From: Zarea fungicola
Taxonomy: Eukaryota; Ascomycota; Sordariomycetes; Hypocreales; Cordycipitaceae
Assembly: GCA_900169235.1 (NCBI GenBank)
Contig: FWCC01000132.1
Location: 98,403 to 162,402, forward strand
Direction: 5' to 3'
Length of the DNA: 64,000 nucleotides
Position 1 is the first letter of the stretch, and the number at the start of each line of letters is the position of its first letter. A program made the position numbers and the translations under genes. Positions 45,894-58,700 of this stretch are shown here, in pieces. Below the pieces are notes generated by a model. The model worked only from the letters and a program-made list of their open reading frames with translations. It searched no databases and was not told where the DNA came from.

Positions 45894-46637
45894 GGTGCCG
45901 CTGCCGCATACACGTCAATTGTTGTTAGGAATTCACAAAGGTAAAGAGCTTAGATATTAATACCATTTATTAGAACGTTCCAACGTATGCCTCTGCATTA
46001 GCCACGCGTAACCAAATTTACTTATTCATTACTCTTGCTTCTTCCTTGCGTCGTACCACTGGACGCGAAACTAACGCGACGGGATCGCGTTTTCCCGCGC
46101 CAACTTTGAATGTAGCAGCGGGGATAACACGAAAAAGTATTCAACACGCTTGACACCCCGAATGCCCTGCTCCAATCAGGAGTCTACCAGTGCTCCTCCC
46201 CGACAGGTTGACACAAGCGAAAGACAAATAATCATGCATACTACTTGAATAGATCACAGGCACAGCACAAGCCTACGCGATGAAACCGCTTGGCTGGGAT
46301 CCCTCCGCCATATTTAGCATAATGCATGCTTAAAAATGTTTATAAATGTTTATTAATAATAAAAAAAGACAACTAACCCGCTGGGCGGAGCTTTCTTCCA
46401 TCGTTACTATTATTCATGTTCGTCATATTCGTCTACTTGGAAACTATCATCATGTCTAGCAACAAAACTTATGTAAAAGCGCTCGAAGATGTGAAACAAT
46501 CGAGCAGGCAGAAACGGCAGAGGCAATAAGCGCCGTCGATGTCGGCCACGTCTTTTCTGGCATGCGATCCCCTAGAGGTCAGGTATCTTCTTGACCGGGA
46601 ATATCTCTGCATGGCAGAACCACAATTGATGCCGAAA

Positions 46638-47844
46638 TCAAGCTGTAGATTCTGCCTGGGCGAGCAGGCGCTCTCGCCAGCCATCACATACAGCCTCAAA
46701 TCCACCAATAACCTCCCCACATACCCCAGCACACTCTCGTTTCCGTAGTCTTTCACCCCAGTTGCCCCTGGTGAGCCATCTCTCTCCTTCTTCCCGGAGC
46801 TCATCATCTCTCCGCAGCTCGGCAACAACTTCTTTGGAGCTCTTCAACCTGCGTGTTGCAGTTGTAATAGTTTGCCGGGACATATGAAGAGTATCAGAGA
46901 GGTAACTCAAGGTTTGTATTAGTTCAGCCGTATCGGAATGCAGAGCGGTTAATGACTTAAACGCAACAGTTGACGGCGTTGGCATCGCTTCGAGTAATGA
47001 CACTAACAGTGGCAACAGGTCATCGATTGTCGCGAGTTCGGGGGTCGGCGCCAGCGGCGATAGCAAAGGGAAGGTGAGGTTGTGAAGCTGGCGGGCCTGG
47101 TGAGCAAGATGCGTAGTAAGCGCTGAATGTGCTGTGATGAGGCTAATTGGCATCAGTAAGCTTGTCAGAGCAATTTGGCCGCGATCCATACCGTGATGCA
47201 TTCCCTTCGACGCTTGACTGCGATCCTAAATCGCGTAAACTTTCCGTAACCCGCTTAAATACATCATCTTCTGGACCGCCATAACTGTCTGTGCCGCGGC
47301 GAACCAAGGACTCGACAGCATCAATTCTAGCAATCAAATTCGTTGGTAGCCCGGCGGCATCCAAATCGGACTCTGAGCCATACTCGCTACCATCATACTC
47401 GCTCCCTTTTCTTTGATGTCCACGGGCTGGCGGAGATGGTACAACAAGCTTGGTGTCTTTGATATTTTCCCCCTTATTCATGGTGTTTCCATTTACCTCC
47501 ACTCTAGTACAGCCAGGACGCTCAATCTTCAGCGGTTCACCCTTTGCTTGACTAAGCGTAGTTTCGTCGAAATTGCCATCTTTCGTTTCATCTTCTTCAC
47601 TAAAGTCTGAAAAGGCATCAGCAAGCTCATCCGCCAAGTTCCCCACGCCGTTGTTGGCCTGGTTGCCTACACTGGCAAGCACACTCATATCCAGAGTATC
47701 TTGGTGCGTAAGGCTATTTCGGAACGGCGTTGTAACATCGCTGATAGATGATTTGGATTGCCTTCGTGCGTTCGGTGAAACATTATAGTTATCGGCGGCC
47801 GACGAATGTCGAGAATGTCGCGGCGTTTGTGGTGACGATGGCAT
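46638..47844 (-). CDS. Unrecognised fungal protein
   Basis: Two exons, 47844-47192 and 47142-46638, joined by a 49 nt intron, give 385 residues from MPSSPQTPRHSRHSS. The N-terminal 200 residues are Ser-rich, acidic and probably disordered (FSDFSEEDETKDG, GSEYDGSEYGSESD). The C-terminal 170 residues are helical. They start with a Leu/His-rich helix pair (SALTTHLAHQARQLHNL), then a Leu-rich stretch (DDLLPLLVSLLEAMP), then coiled coil and a conserved-looking end, ERWLTRGNWGERLRKRE and GGFEAVCDGWRERLL. I recognise no family, catalytic motif, signal peptide or membrane segment. The domain order suggests a scaffold or complex subunit (inference). Divergent from the NatB gene, about 400 bases apart. 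Confidence 0.75.
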
Positions 47845-48249
47845 CTTGGATGGTATTCCTCGCTCACCGCCAAGGTGCCGCACTTCAGTGCAAAGGCTGT
47901 TCGCTGTAGGCTTCTCGCAGGGGCGCCTGCTGCAAAAGTGATGGGAGTTCGCTCTGAGCTGGTGGCGAAAGTTTACAAAACTATAACAGAGAGGCACAAA
48001 AGAATTTTGATCAAGTCAGGAGTGACAGATTTTGTATGTGCAAGGGCTTGCTTGGGTATGCTCAATGTGGCGCTGTCCTTCAGAGTGGAGCTTTTAAGGC
48101 TGTCCTAAAATCTGCCAGCAGGCACACCTTCAAAAACACAAACTGACCTCAGCCACCAACCAGCGTTTGACTGCGAATTGGGCCACAAGCAAACCACCAA
48201 ATTTCTTTTATTTTCAACCATTCTTTCAGCCAACTGGAAATATATAAAG
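47845..48249. promoter_or_regulatory. Divergent promoter region
   Basis: About 400 bases between the unrecognised gene (-) and the NatB subunit (+). Nothing specific beyond a TATATAAA string at 48240-48247, immediately before the NatB ATG, which is too close to act as an ordinary TATA box for it. Confidence 0.45.
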
Positions 48250-48877
48250 ATGACGACATTTCGCCGATTTCGTCCTGAGGATGTGAATAAGTTCTCAAAA
48301 TGCAACCTAGACCCTCTAACTGAATCGTATGAACTCGGCTTCTACCTCCAATACCATTCTAAGTGGCCTTCTCTCTTTCAAGTCTGCGAAGACATGGATG
48401 GAAACATTGTGGGATACAGTATGCGATAAAATACCCATTTAATACCGGACGCTATAGATAACCAGCTTTGCAGTTATGGGGAAAGTAGAATCATCTCCAG
48501 ACACTTATAAGTACTCGGAGCATTATCTCCCTTGGCATGCACATATTACCGCCCTTACAGTGGCCCCTGAGGCTCGCCGACTGGGGATAGGGAAAATTCT
48601 CACGGAACAGCTGGAGGCAGCTGCCGACGCAAATGATGCTTGGTTTATGGATTTATTTGTTCGCAGCAGCAACTACAGAGCGATCAGTTTCTACAAAAGC
48701 ATGGGGTACAGCGTCTTCCGTGTGGTGAAGGACTACTACGGAGATCATGCCACAGACTCTAGCAAAAATAGTGAAGACGCCTTTGACATGCGCAAACCCA
48801 TGAGGAGGGATGCGAATCACGAACATGTTCGAGACGATGGGGAGCGTCACGAGGTCGAGCCTGAAGACGTATGGTAA
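48250..48877 (+). CDS. NAT3: NatB N-terminal acetyltransferase catalytic subunit
   Basis: Two exons, 48250-48418 and 48474-48877, give 190 residues. The start MTTFRRFRPEDVNKFSKCN and the segment NLDPLTESYELGFYLQYHSKWP are typical of Nat3/NAA20. The GNAT acetyl-CoA motif RRLGIGKIL is near residue 105, followed by LFVRSSNYRAISFYKSMGY. The protein acetylates N-terminal Met-Asp, Met-Glu, Met-Asn and Met-Gln of nascent chains together with the auxiliary subunit Mdm20. The splice restores VGYIMGKVES; without it the frame ends at once. The C-terminus is longer and more acidic than the catalytic core needs, as often seen in fungi. Confidence 0.95.
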
Positions 48878-49453
48878 TACCAACTCAAGTAACTTAAGCA
48901 GAACAACAACCAACCAACCGCTCATTCGTTACATTTCAAAGCGTACTGTGGTTGACTGGCTATCAGTCCACATTTCACCCCTTGCCAAATTACCAGATTG
49001 GAAGTATACACTGACTATGTCAGGCTTCTTCCCAATGGCGCGTGAGGTCTCTCTAGACGATTGACTGAAGATATTTATGTTCGTCAGGTTTGCCAAGAAC
49101 GCAAGGTGTCTTCAAAAAATGCTTCATGGATTTTATTTTATTCTATTTTATTTTATTCTTCATTTCTTGGGGGTTTTTTTTTCTTGAGGTGAAGAAGTAC
49201 CAATTTGATGTTAAAAGGGACGTATTGGGCCAATGTTGGCTGTAACAGTTCTAATATCTTAGTAGCCGGCGTTGCCAACAGTGGCCGGTTAATACTCGGC
49301 AATACCCAGTTTTTGTTTGCTCTCCCTGGATTACGGTCTTTTCGCCTCTCCATCTAGCAATAGACTGCCTGCAAACATCAACAAACCCGGCCCCAAGCTA
49401 TCCTCTTTTACACCAATTCATCGGTTTTTTTTAAGAAAAAAAACTCAAAGAAG
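48878..49453. other. Intergenic, NatB to Tra2-like gene
   Basis: About 580 bases with a TTTTA-type tandem repeat near 49132-49160 and T/A runs. It holds one 3' untranslated region and one promoter on the same strand. No gene seen. Confidence 0.5.
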
Positions 49454-50663
49454 ATGGCCAGCGCAGCAATGGATTATGAAGCGCCTAACGGTGATCGTTA
49501 TGATGGTATGTTTTGGCAACTCGAATCTCCAGCACCACGAGATCCTCACGCTGACTCCTTGATTACAATTAGACGAAGCTCCTCGCTACGAGCGTGATAA
49601 CAGGAGCGCCTCTCCCCGTCCAGCTCGAGATGAAATCGATGCAACACGCCGTCGCTCTGCTTCGCCTGCAGCGCATCCTGACAGGTAAGTTCGACTACGC
49701 AAGGATGTAGTTGAAATGTTCTACTCACTAGCTTGTCCTTCACAGTGGCCCCAAGGAAACCTCTGCACCGAAGGATGATGACGACGGTGCTGTCAACCCG
49801 GGATCAAATCTCTTTGTTACTGGAATTCATCCCCGTTTGTCAGAGGCAGAAGTTACAAAGATGTTCGAGAAGTATGGCGATGTTGAGAAGTGTCAGATCA
49901 TGAAAGATCCTCACACCAAGGAATCTCGTGGGTTTGGCTTCGTCAAGATGGTTACCCCGGAGCAGGCAGAGGCCGCTCGAGAGGGCTTGCAGGGAGAGCA
50001 GATCGAGGGCCGAACTTTGAGCATCGAGAAGGCTCGTAGGGCCCGGCCACGCACTCCCACTCCTGGCAAATACTTCGGTCCGCCTAAGAGAGGTCTGTTT
50101 CTCTTCGTGCCTGATGGAATGCGTTTTACCCATGCAAACTAACAATGGAAACAGACCCACGCCCCCGTTTTGATGATCGGCGCCGCGGTGGTTACGGTGG
50201 TGGCTCCGGTCGCGAGGATGGCTACCGGTCTCGCGGTTACGATCGAGGCGGCGACCGTGGTGGTTATGAACGTGGTTACGATCGCCGCTACGATGATCGC
50301 AGCGGCGGTGCTGCTGGTTATGACCGCTCCTATGAACGCGGTGGCTACGACCGCGGCTACCGCGAGGAGAGGCGCTACGACGACCGAGGAGGATATGGTC
50401 GTGACTATGAGCGTAGTGGTTACGATCGCCGAGATCGAGATGATAACTATGGACGCGAGAGACACGGTGGACGCGACGATCGTGATCGCCATGGCTCGCG
50501 TGGCGGTGCCGGGGGTGCTACTGGTTATGATCGTGAACGATACGATCGTCAAGGTGACCGTGATGGTGGTCGCCCTCGTGAGCCTGCTGCTAGCGGTTCT
50601 GGTGGATACGCCGAGTCTACATCTCGATCTGAGCCGCGCGAGCAATACGGAGGTTTGAGTTAG
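49454..50663 (+). CDS. Transformer-2-like RNA-binding protein
   Basis: Four exons, 49454-49505, 49573-49684, 49746-50092 and 50155-50663, give 339 residues. A short Arg/Ser/Pro N-terminus leads to one RRM near residues 72-148, with RNP2 NLFVTGI and RNP1 SRGFGFVKM. Next comes the linker RPRTPTPGKYFGPPKR, whose TPTPG motif is characteristic of Tra2 proteins. The C-terminal 170 residues are a repetitive Arg/Gly/Tyr/Asp domain (units such as YDRGGYDRGY), probably a phase-separating, RNA-binding tail. Tra2 relatives regulate splice-site choice. The repetitive tail also opens long frames in other phases (50139-50666, minus; 50170-50658, plus); these are composition artefacts. Confidence 0.9.
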
Positions 50664-52133
50664 CAATCAGTCCTCCTCGAGTTATAGCTGCTGATGATGA
50701 GATATAGGTACCGATTCAACGATGCGTTAAATCCATCTTAATATGGCCCGCTCCCAATTGCCATACCTTAGGTCCTGTATAGTTTTCTTCTTTTGTTTTC
50801 TGGACTGTTTGTGCGCAAGGCCATTTGTTCTGTTCTTTCGTTTTCTTTATTGTTCAAACTCTCGCGCACCCAAGTGCGAGCGCTACGGCCATTGCTACTT
50901 CCTCCTATGGATCTGCCCACTCTGGAGTTTTTCGCAATTTGCAACGGTTAGAGAGGAGAAAATTCGAGTATTCGCGACTTCATCCAAGAATTGGTTTTTG
51001 TTCTGGCTGGTCAGTCTTGCGACGACGGGAATACATGTGCAACACATTTGGCAGCTTTCGGATTTTGCAAATCAAAGTTCATCACCCACGCATTCTGCGA
51101 CCGCGTCTCTTATAGCATATTCAACGCACCGCTCAGAAATCGTCAGCTTGAGCATGTCACGATGTGAACGACCCATGGACCAGATAAAAGTCGACTTTAA
51201 GCGCCGTTAAAATTGTCACTGACTTGAACTTGCAAACCGTCACGCCCGGTACGATTCGCCCATCACACCCCTCTCCGACCAATATGCAACAGCTTGTCGT
51301 TTCGGAATAACTGCATTTGTATCGAATCAGATATTGTAAATTTTTATTATCACCAGGATCCCTCTTCGAATCCGTCGCGTAACTCCTTATCACCTGCTGG
51401 ATATATAGTCAGGGACACGGACCAACTCTTATGATGCGCGCAGAGTTGGCTTCAAATTGTCCTGTATTTCCGACACAGTGTATCTTGCAGGTTTGGAGTT
51501 ACAGTGATGTTCACAGTCACGTCTATCATCATGCCGCCTCAGCCAAGTGGCTTTCTCTACGTCTGTCGTCTTAAGGCTTAAGCCTTTAATACCGCCGAAC
51601 CAATCATCGATCATCTAACACTTGGGGGTAGGTTCCAGTGGTACAGGACTACCGTCCTCTAGTGATTGCTGTTGATTCGTGTAGCCCAGTGCCAGAGGTT
51701 GGTTGTTGATGTCCACTTGCTGAATTCGCTGAATTTCACAGAAGAAATAATTTGATATGTCTTCATTGCTCAAGTCACCATGGGGGTTCCTACGTCCTCT
51801 GCCGCGCTGCAGCTCGATTCTGCTTCAACTTCCGTAAAGTCATTTCTTTAGAGTCAACCGACAAGATAGCAAGCCAATAGGATTTTAACAGATAATATAT
51901 GCATCCCGTTCGCCGCGACAACACGTAATTATGGCAGGCTGACAGCCATGAGCCAGGATACTGTTCTGACATGATTTTTTCTTGCCCAATACTCCGTACA
52001 CGTGGCAGCAACAGGGCAACAATACAGGCAGCAACACATACATAAGCTCTCGGGCTTTTGTAGGGTTGCAAGGGCGGAACGACAGAGATTGAAGTCGATG
52101 TTTGGATTTTTAACCAACTCAGTAGCTGGTACT
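50664..52133. other. Convergent gap, Tra2-like/Sec39
   Basis: About 1.5 kb between two 3' ends, long for this gene density. Frames at 50743-51210 (+) and 51790-52137 (-) lack domain-like sequence. I see no RNA gene and no TAGGTACC cluster, only a single GGTACC near 50707. Confidence 0.45.
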
Positions 52134-54960
52134 TCAAGTTTCACTATCATTCCCAGGGCCAGCTCCATTACTAACATTCGCGCCGAGAAGCCAACCAACG
52201 CCAGATACAATGGTTCCCGTGGCTGCGTCTCGTAATTGATCCCTTTTCCTTGTGCGCGGCACTTGCTGGTATTGGGTGGCTTGTCCGGCTCCAGCCACAG
52301 CCGGCATACCCTGGAAGCTGGGGAGAGTAAGGTTCCGTTGTGCAATCCTGGCAGTTGCCCTTGACAGATCAAACAGCGACATTGGCGCCTCATCGCCTTG
52401 TTTTGCCGCCGCAGAAGCCGACAAATTCCGCGGCGGTTGCCCTGGTCGCGATTCTTTGGTCTCAAAGTTACCAGGGAGGGCTTTCAAATCCCCAGCAGTA
52501 TCCCAGGCTGCCTCGTCTGCGGCTTCCTCCCTAATTGCAGAATCTAGCTGCTCTTCGCACCTTCTGAAGCTCTTCAGAATAAGCTGCAGTTCTGCCGATG
52601 GAGCGGCATGAAGTGCCGTAGCCAAGCATTCTATCCTTTGTTCAAGGTGTCGTATTTGAAGATTGCTACTTGCTGTGCCCAAGTGCGTCGGCTGCTGTGA
52701 GCGCTCTGTCCGAACGTACTGACCAGCCCTCAGCGCCGCCTCCCAACTCCAGTGGTCAAGCAGCTTGTAGTCAGGATCTCCATAATTACCTGGTGCATAT
52801 CCCAGCCGGCTAACGACGTATGAGTATGCAGTCTCAAAGTCGTCTTCATTGAGCGCTGCTTCAATGCACATTGCGATTATTCGTTTCTCAGCCTCAAAAA
52901 GCTGGTTTTCTATGGAATGTGCAGGCGCTGCTGTTGCTGGGGGACTAGGCGATGTTAGGCCCCCGTTAACCATACTAGCACCTATCTCCAAAAACTCTTG
53001 TAGCCGTGTATAAGCTTTCGAATTCTGATTTAGCACTTTCTCAAGGATAGCAATAGCATCAGAGTGGACCCGAAGCACAATTGGGCTGAACGGCTCTCCT
53101 TGTTTGAGTACAAGACGGTATTCGCTGAGTGCATGGTTAGCTCTTAGGAGGGCCTCTACTCTTTGGACCGGCAGCGAGGAAGTTCCTAGAGTCTTTGGAA
53201 ACGAGTGAATACTTGACTCGTGTCAGCAACCCAAGTCCCTTCGCTTAAACTGTTTAAAAACGTACATTTCGTCGCATTTCTTAAGTCCACCTCGATTTCT
53301 ATTGGGGTTTGAGGCATTGTCATAGGCATGTAATGCAGAGTGATAGACGGCTTCTTGAAGCTTATCTGCAGATAGCGGTCGCTCAAAACTGTTTTCGTAA
53401 AGTTCCCTTGATAATGAATATCCTGGTCAAGGTCAGTGCATGTTTCACAAACTGTTCATCTGCCATACTTGACTTGGATAGCATCGCCATCAAGATTTCT
53501 GTTTCAATGTACTCTCTAGGGATCATTCCTAGAGGACCACGGCCGTATTTCGATGCGTTCTCAACTTCAGTGATACCTCTCCAAGAAAAGAGCCATAAAA
53601 TTATGTTTCTTGACCGAATCCAATAGCTATCATCGTCTCGCGGGGATCGGTCGGCTACCACTCGAAGCAATCTGCTGAGCTCAGCTTTTTGATCTCTTGT
53701 GTCGCCAAGAAAAAGTAGATCTCCCGCGTTTCGCACTGAACATGGCACACCAAGAGACGTAGAAAGAAGGGCACTAATCGTAAGTGCAGTAATCAACGTC
53801 AGCGATTTAGGCGAAGTTAAAGTCAACTTGTTTGAAGCTTCGAGTAAGTCATGGCGCATGAAAGCAGCCATCTTGGGATCACAACTATGGGATATTGCCA
53901 CAGTCGGTAGTAGAGACGTGTCTGAGAGTATTGAATCCACGGTCGGCAGTGAGTGTGAATATCCAAGTCGCCTCTGGATTGCGCAGCACACCCGATGTGA
54001 GTTGCGGAGCCCCCCCATGCTTTGGTCGGAAATACTGTACACACAAGCAATGGCCATTGTGGCGTAGCTGCTTTCGAGATATTGCATCTTGTCTTCTGAA
54101 AGTTCCATCATAAGATTGTCACCGAAATATACATCGCGTGGGCCATTCCAGTGATTGATTGCTCCAGCAGCACTGGTCCATGATTTTGATGCCCATGCCA
54201 GTATAGTTTCCTGTACTTGTTCCCATCCAGTGCATCTTACTCCAATTATCTTCTCATTTTCGAGATTCTCTTGCCAGCGCATTTCGCTGTACAGCCATGG
54301 CGCAACCAACTGTCTGAGGTCATGCCCGATAGCCTCTCCGTCTTTATCGGAGGATTCTGACAATAGATAAATGGCGGCCGTGCGGTCTGGTAGATTCTCG
54401 AATTCGGATAGAGTGTATCCTGATCCGTTCCGCTTGTGATTTTCGCGGTTCCGTCTCACAAACGGAAGTACTGTTGAAGCTACCCAATGTTTAATGGTTG
54501 GATCATGTTCAAGGAAGGGCTCAAGAAGGTCGGGAAGCTGTGACACCACTCCGAGCTCTGAGTTCACTCTGTATGTTCTTTGAAAAAGAAATGAGCTGAG
54601 TAGGTCCCCGTGGGGGTACTTCGACGCGTTTTCTGAGCATAGTGGTAAAAGACAAAGCTTTTTGGCCTTCTTCGTTGCGGTTTCATCGTTCAGTATGTCA
54701 ACTGATGAGGTGTCTATTTTGAAATCGGCTGGAGCTCGGAGCTGTCCGTCGGAAATATCGTGTAGAAATTGGGTATATGCACATGGCTCTACCGTTTCGG
54801 GTAGATAGGTGAGTAGAATACGAAGTAGAATCTCCTGGCGTAAGATGTAGGCGTTCTGGAACGCAAGTATTGCTAGCTTGGCGATATCACTGGTTGCCGC
54901 CATGTGTGCCGCCAGCAGTAGGACTTTTGCTGGTGATAGCTCCCTGTTCATTTTGGGCAT
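52134..54960 (-). CDS. SEC39: Secretory pathway protein Sec39, with a frame break
   Basis: The frame from ATG 54960 runs to about 53410 (LSPAKVLLLAAHMAATSDI near the start). It continues in another phase as ELYENSFERPLSADKLQEAV from 53405 to 53266, then after a 54 nt intron from 53211 to 52134 (PVQRVEALLRANHALSEYR). All parts match the Sec39 domain, so this is one gene of about 930 residues. Sec39 is a subunit of the Dsl1 tethering complex, which receives Golgi-derived vesicles at the ER. No GT-AG intron bridges the break at 53405-53425. Either a small indel or a sequencing error interrupts the frame. If real, the product stops after TLRKQF and lacks the C-terminal 400 residues. Confidence 0.8.
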
Positions 54961-55305
54961 TTTAGGCTATCCCGGTGGTCGTTCTCTGTTAATTCATGGC
55001 TTCATCAAGCTATTGTGACGTCTGCCCTGTGTTCTGTACGCATATGCGTATATGGGGGTGATGCGCTTAAGAAGTACTGCGGTGGGGATCACCGGGGCTA
55101 TGTTACAATCGATGAGCCTAGCTGTATTGAGACGTGCCTATGGTACCAAGTACTTGTCTCCTAATTTAATATAGGTAGTACGAAGTAGCAATGCCAGCAT
55201 ACCGTACTTTAGCCGATTATACTCCGATTTGAAGTTAACGAACACTTTCCAACCCTCAGAATCTCGCTCGAAGAGATTCTGCACTGACGATAAACCAACT
55301 CAACA
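54961..55305. promoter_or_regulatory. Divergent promoter region, Sec39/NDUFS5
   Basis: About 345 bases with a weak repeat patch of GGTACC, TAGGTA and GTACGAAGTA words near 55139-55190, similar to the stronger clusters elsewhere. No gene. Confidence 0.5.
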
Positions 55306-55737
55306 ATGGCTTCCGGATATGGAATGCATGGAGGTACTTGATCGATTAACCACATATTTGATAATTGAACAGTGCTAACTTGTTTCTAGGCGTTGGCCGT
55401 TGCTTCTCCTTCTGGCAAGAGGTGATGGGCTGCTATGTTGTCAATACCTCGGCTGAAGATGACTCTGGCAAGAAAAAGTGTGCCATGGCACTTGAGGACT
55501 ACTATGAGTGCCTTCACCATAAGAAGGAGGTTTGTTTTAATTGAGAACCCGCGACGAGTACGTGGGGCAATCAAAGCTGACAAAATACAGCATGCGAGGG
55601 CTTTAGCTTTGCAAGCTGCATACGCCAGATCCGAGGCCGCTACTACACGAGACGATGCACCGAGCGCAAAACAAATACGCAGCCTGGGCTTACTTGGGAA
55701 AGATAACGAGTCAAAGCAGCTACTTGGCCGGAATTGA
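55306..55737 (+). CDS. Complex I accessory subunit, NDUFS5-like
   Basis: Three exons, 55306-55333, 55390-55529 and 55591-55737, give 104 residues. The sequence has a twin CX9C arrangement: CFSFWQEVMGC and CAMALEDYYEC. Such motifs form a disulphide-locked helical hairpin after Mia40-dependent import into the mitochondrial intermembrane space. The pattern and length fit the 15 kDa NDUFS5-type accessory subunit of NADH:ubiquinone oxidoreductase. No cleavable presequence is expected or seen. Exon joins are at codon phases 1 and 0 and are unambiguous. Alternative: another CHCH-domain protein, which I consider less likely. Confidence 0.88.
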
Positions 55738-58700
55738 GCCAGACGGGAGTTGACATCTGTTGATGCAGAGACGGCAGGCAGCGGCCAGTCCTGTTTGATG
55801 TTCTTCTCTCTTTTCCTGTATTTTTTAAGCATTATTCCGCTTGTTACCTTGTAGTCCTGACTGTGAGTGGTTTGTGGTGAAATATACCTTTTTTGACACA
55901 TTTGGAGTGCTGCCATGGGACATGGGCGGCCGAATTCGCTGAGCGTGATGGGGTTGCCTTCGGACTTTCCTGTCCTTTGGACTGTTGTGCGACGTGCTTG
56001 GGGTGTTGTTTGCCTCGGCTCTCTTGGATTGCTACTGCTATTGGACTGCGAATATATCTGCGCGTTGGTGTGAAATCTCTAACACTGCGCTTGGGTAGAA
56101 CTCCTGTGTTATCCATATTCCTGCTCTTGTGGTGAGTCAATCAATCCTATTGCGTTCTTTTGGTGTTTCCTTTATTTGTCTATTTCTGGTTTGTTCGTTC
56201 AAATACAGTCGTGCTTTTGCATCGCCTTCTATGGTTACCCTCCTCAGTTAGGTCTTTGCAGTCGGGCTTTACAGTCAAGCTTTGCCTCGTCGGTCTTTTT
56301 ACCCGTTTAGTCTCGGCGGCATGATTAATCTCAAGCCTTGTGCAGTTTGACATTTTTGAACCGTTTAATGTACCTGTGTTTTGGCCGCGCTCTTGTCGAT
56401 ATAAATTATTGATCCGCTACATGTCACTAGGCTACATCTTAACAAAGATGTCCGGTGTATACAACATCACAGAACAAAGTGGTGTATTGTATATTTGTTC
56501 GGTTTTAGGTTATGGTTGCGTCTGGCTGGCATGCTGGGCTGCGTGTACCAGCACGGCCAGGCAAACGCAAGTATGTTACTGCGGTACATTCTTGTGTCTG
56601 TTTGATGGGCCGTCATGCTGTGTATCTTGGCAAGTGCCGAATATACGCACAGTTGGTAATATAGTCTGGTTCCACACATGTCGGGATTTCCATTGACTTG
56701 CTATTGAGCCATGCTAGCTGGTTGGTGGCGCAAAGTGTATTACACAGCTAGGTAACTGGAACAACACTTACTGGTATAAGGGTTGCCAGATGCGTTGCCA
56801 GATGGCTGTCTGTCTCGGCGAGGCAGTACGGGCGAGTTTTTATGTTTATATTAAACATTATAATGTAATAGCAGTACTGTACCTTGTATTGGAATAGAAT
56901 GCTCGCGTCCGAAGGGTTCGTTTAAAGCCGTCTTGGTCAAGTGCAGTTCCGCATATAGGGTAAGTTAGTTACGACACAGCCAACACATGCAATTTCAACG
57001 TTCAAGAATTAATAAGAGCGAGTTATGAGCAAAGGAATAAACAAAGCCCATTAAATTAAAGGTGTATATTTATACTTAGGATGGGTTAGTTATGCTGCAT
57101 TTCTATGGCGCTCTGGTCTGACACAGTTGGTATTATGTATTGTGAATTTACGAGTTTCAACAGAGGTTCGATGCAGGGTGTGATCGATAGAAAGGGCAAA
57201 CAAATCTGCAATTGCAAGATTGACTGTATGTGAAGCACTTGCCATGGATTATAATTAGACCATTCTCTAAAGCAATACATGGTTACTACCAGTAACTTCA
57301 GATAGCGAGCGAATGGCAATATTGGTATTATTGTCCGTGAATGCCAAGAGACGGGGTTCGCAGGTTAAGGAACGCTGAAGGCCTGCCGGCCGGCTTCCGC
57401 CACGCCGTTGGCCAGGTGTGGCTCCACGCCCTTGGGCCTTTGTTGTCTCTTTCCCTCCTAGCTGACTGGTACGCAATCTCCAGCCTCCGTTCGACTAGAC
57501 AGTGGGGCTCTCACACAGTGTAAAAACCCAATTTGATTGGTCAAATTACGAAAACTGACGATTGCGTTCGCGTTTCCCCTGGTCAGTGCTACTTGACCAA
57601 CAAACCACATAATGCAACATAGCACAGACAAAAGCATATATGGCAAAACAAGTTCAAAATCGTCACATCAAGGGCTTAATTGCGCAGTTAACGAAACAAA
57701 ATGATAACGCAGGTGCAGAGTCGAGTAAGGAGGTATAGGCATTTTGCCTGTGTTGTCTGGAGCAAACCCTTCCCCTTAATGGACTAGAGCGGAGGCCAGG
57801 GCCCGAATAGGATAGGCGCGATGACGGCGACCATTCAAGGAGGATGTGGCTGAAACCAGAATCCTGTTCAGCCAACCATGAATGGCATATGAGTCAAACA
57901 AACGTACGAGATTAGCGAGAACCGGTACATCCAGATCGCTGGGACGACTGGTGTGGAAGTGCACAAATGCTTCCAAACCCGAAGTAGAAAAACACACGCC
58001 CAGAGGATCTACCATACACAGAAGGGTAACCATCGTGATCGTGTTCTACTGTAGGACTATATTAACCAGATCGCCAAAACCAACCATCACAGGTACTCTA
58101 CAGTCGTATTCAAGAACGTTGGTAAAGTGAAACCTATTTTTCTTCAGCCTTAACCAAGGCCCGGGAGTCTAGCACCGGCACATGAAGAAAATACTTAGCA
58201 ATATCGCATACATACCGAGGACTCGACTGAGCTAAACCGTATGTCGTTCTCCTTTTCTGGGCATTTAGAAAACTGCTGGCTGACAAGGGCCCAAATGGAC
58301 AAGGTTAGCGTTACGGTGAGGTGAAGAGTGATAAAATCATGGCCTGAACTCTGCACTGTTCTTTCCCGCTACGACCACACAATGGCAACTAATCAGTGAT
58401 CTCAACGTGTATTAGGTAAGTCTGATATCCGACTACCCCTTGATAGCAGGAAATCTCTCGACGTTCAAACCAGGAAAACTGCCCTGACTCATAGTTCACC
58501 GTACATTGATTGTTACAGGCTGTGTGCTTGGGAGGACAAAACTTGCTGGCTAGATACGTAATCAATGATCAAGGAGTTGCTGATAAAGGTGATGGTACAG
58601 AGATCGGCACACTATTGTTTACGTAAAAATACCACAATACTAGTAATATTGAAACCGTTGAGTGAGAATTCACCTTTATTTCGCACCAGTCTATGTTCAT

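Larger units (their letters stand above)
44711..46637. promoter_or_regulatory. Upstream region of Cdh1
   Basis: About 1.9 kb between Cdh1 and the 3' end of the next minus-strand gene. It contains a G-quadruplex-type run (45168-45195), a TAAAA-type tandem repeat (45861-45893) and a palindromic CTACGTAG near 45600. Frames up to 200 codons overlap on the minus strand at 44722-45324, but they are low complexity and I do not call them. Confidence 0.5.
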
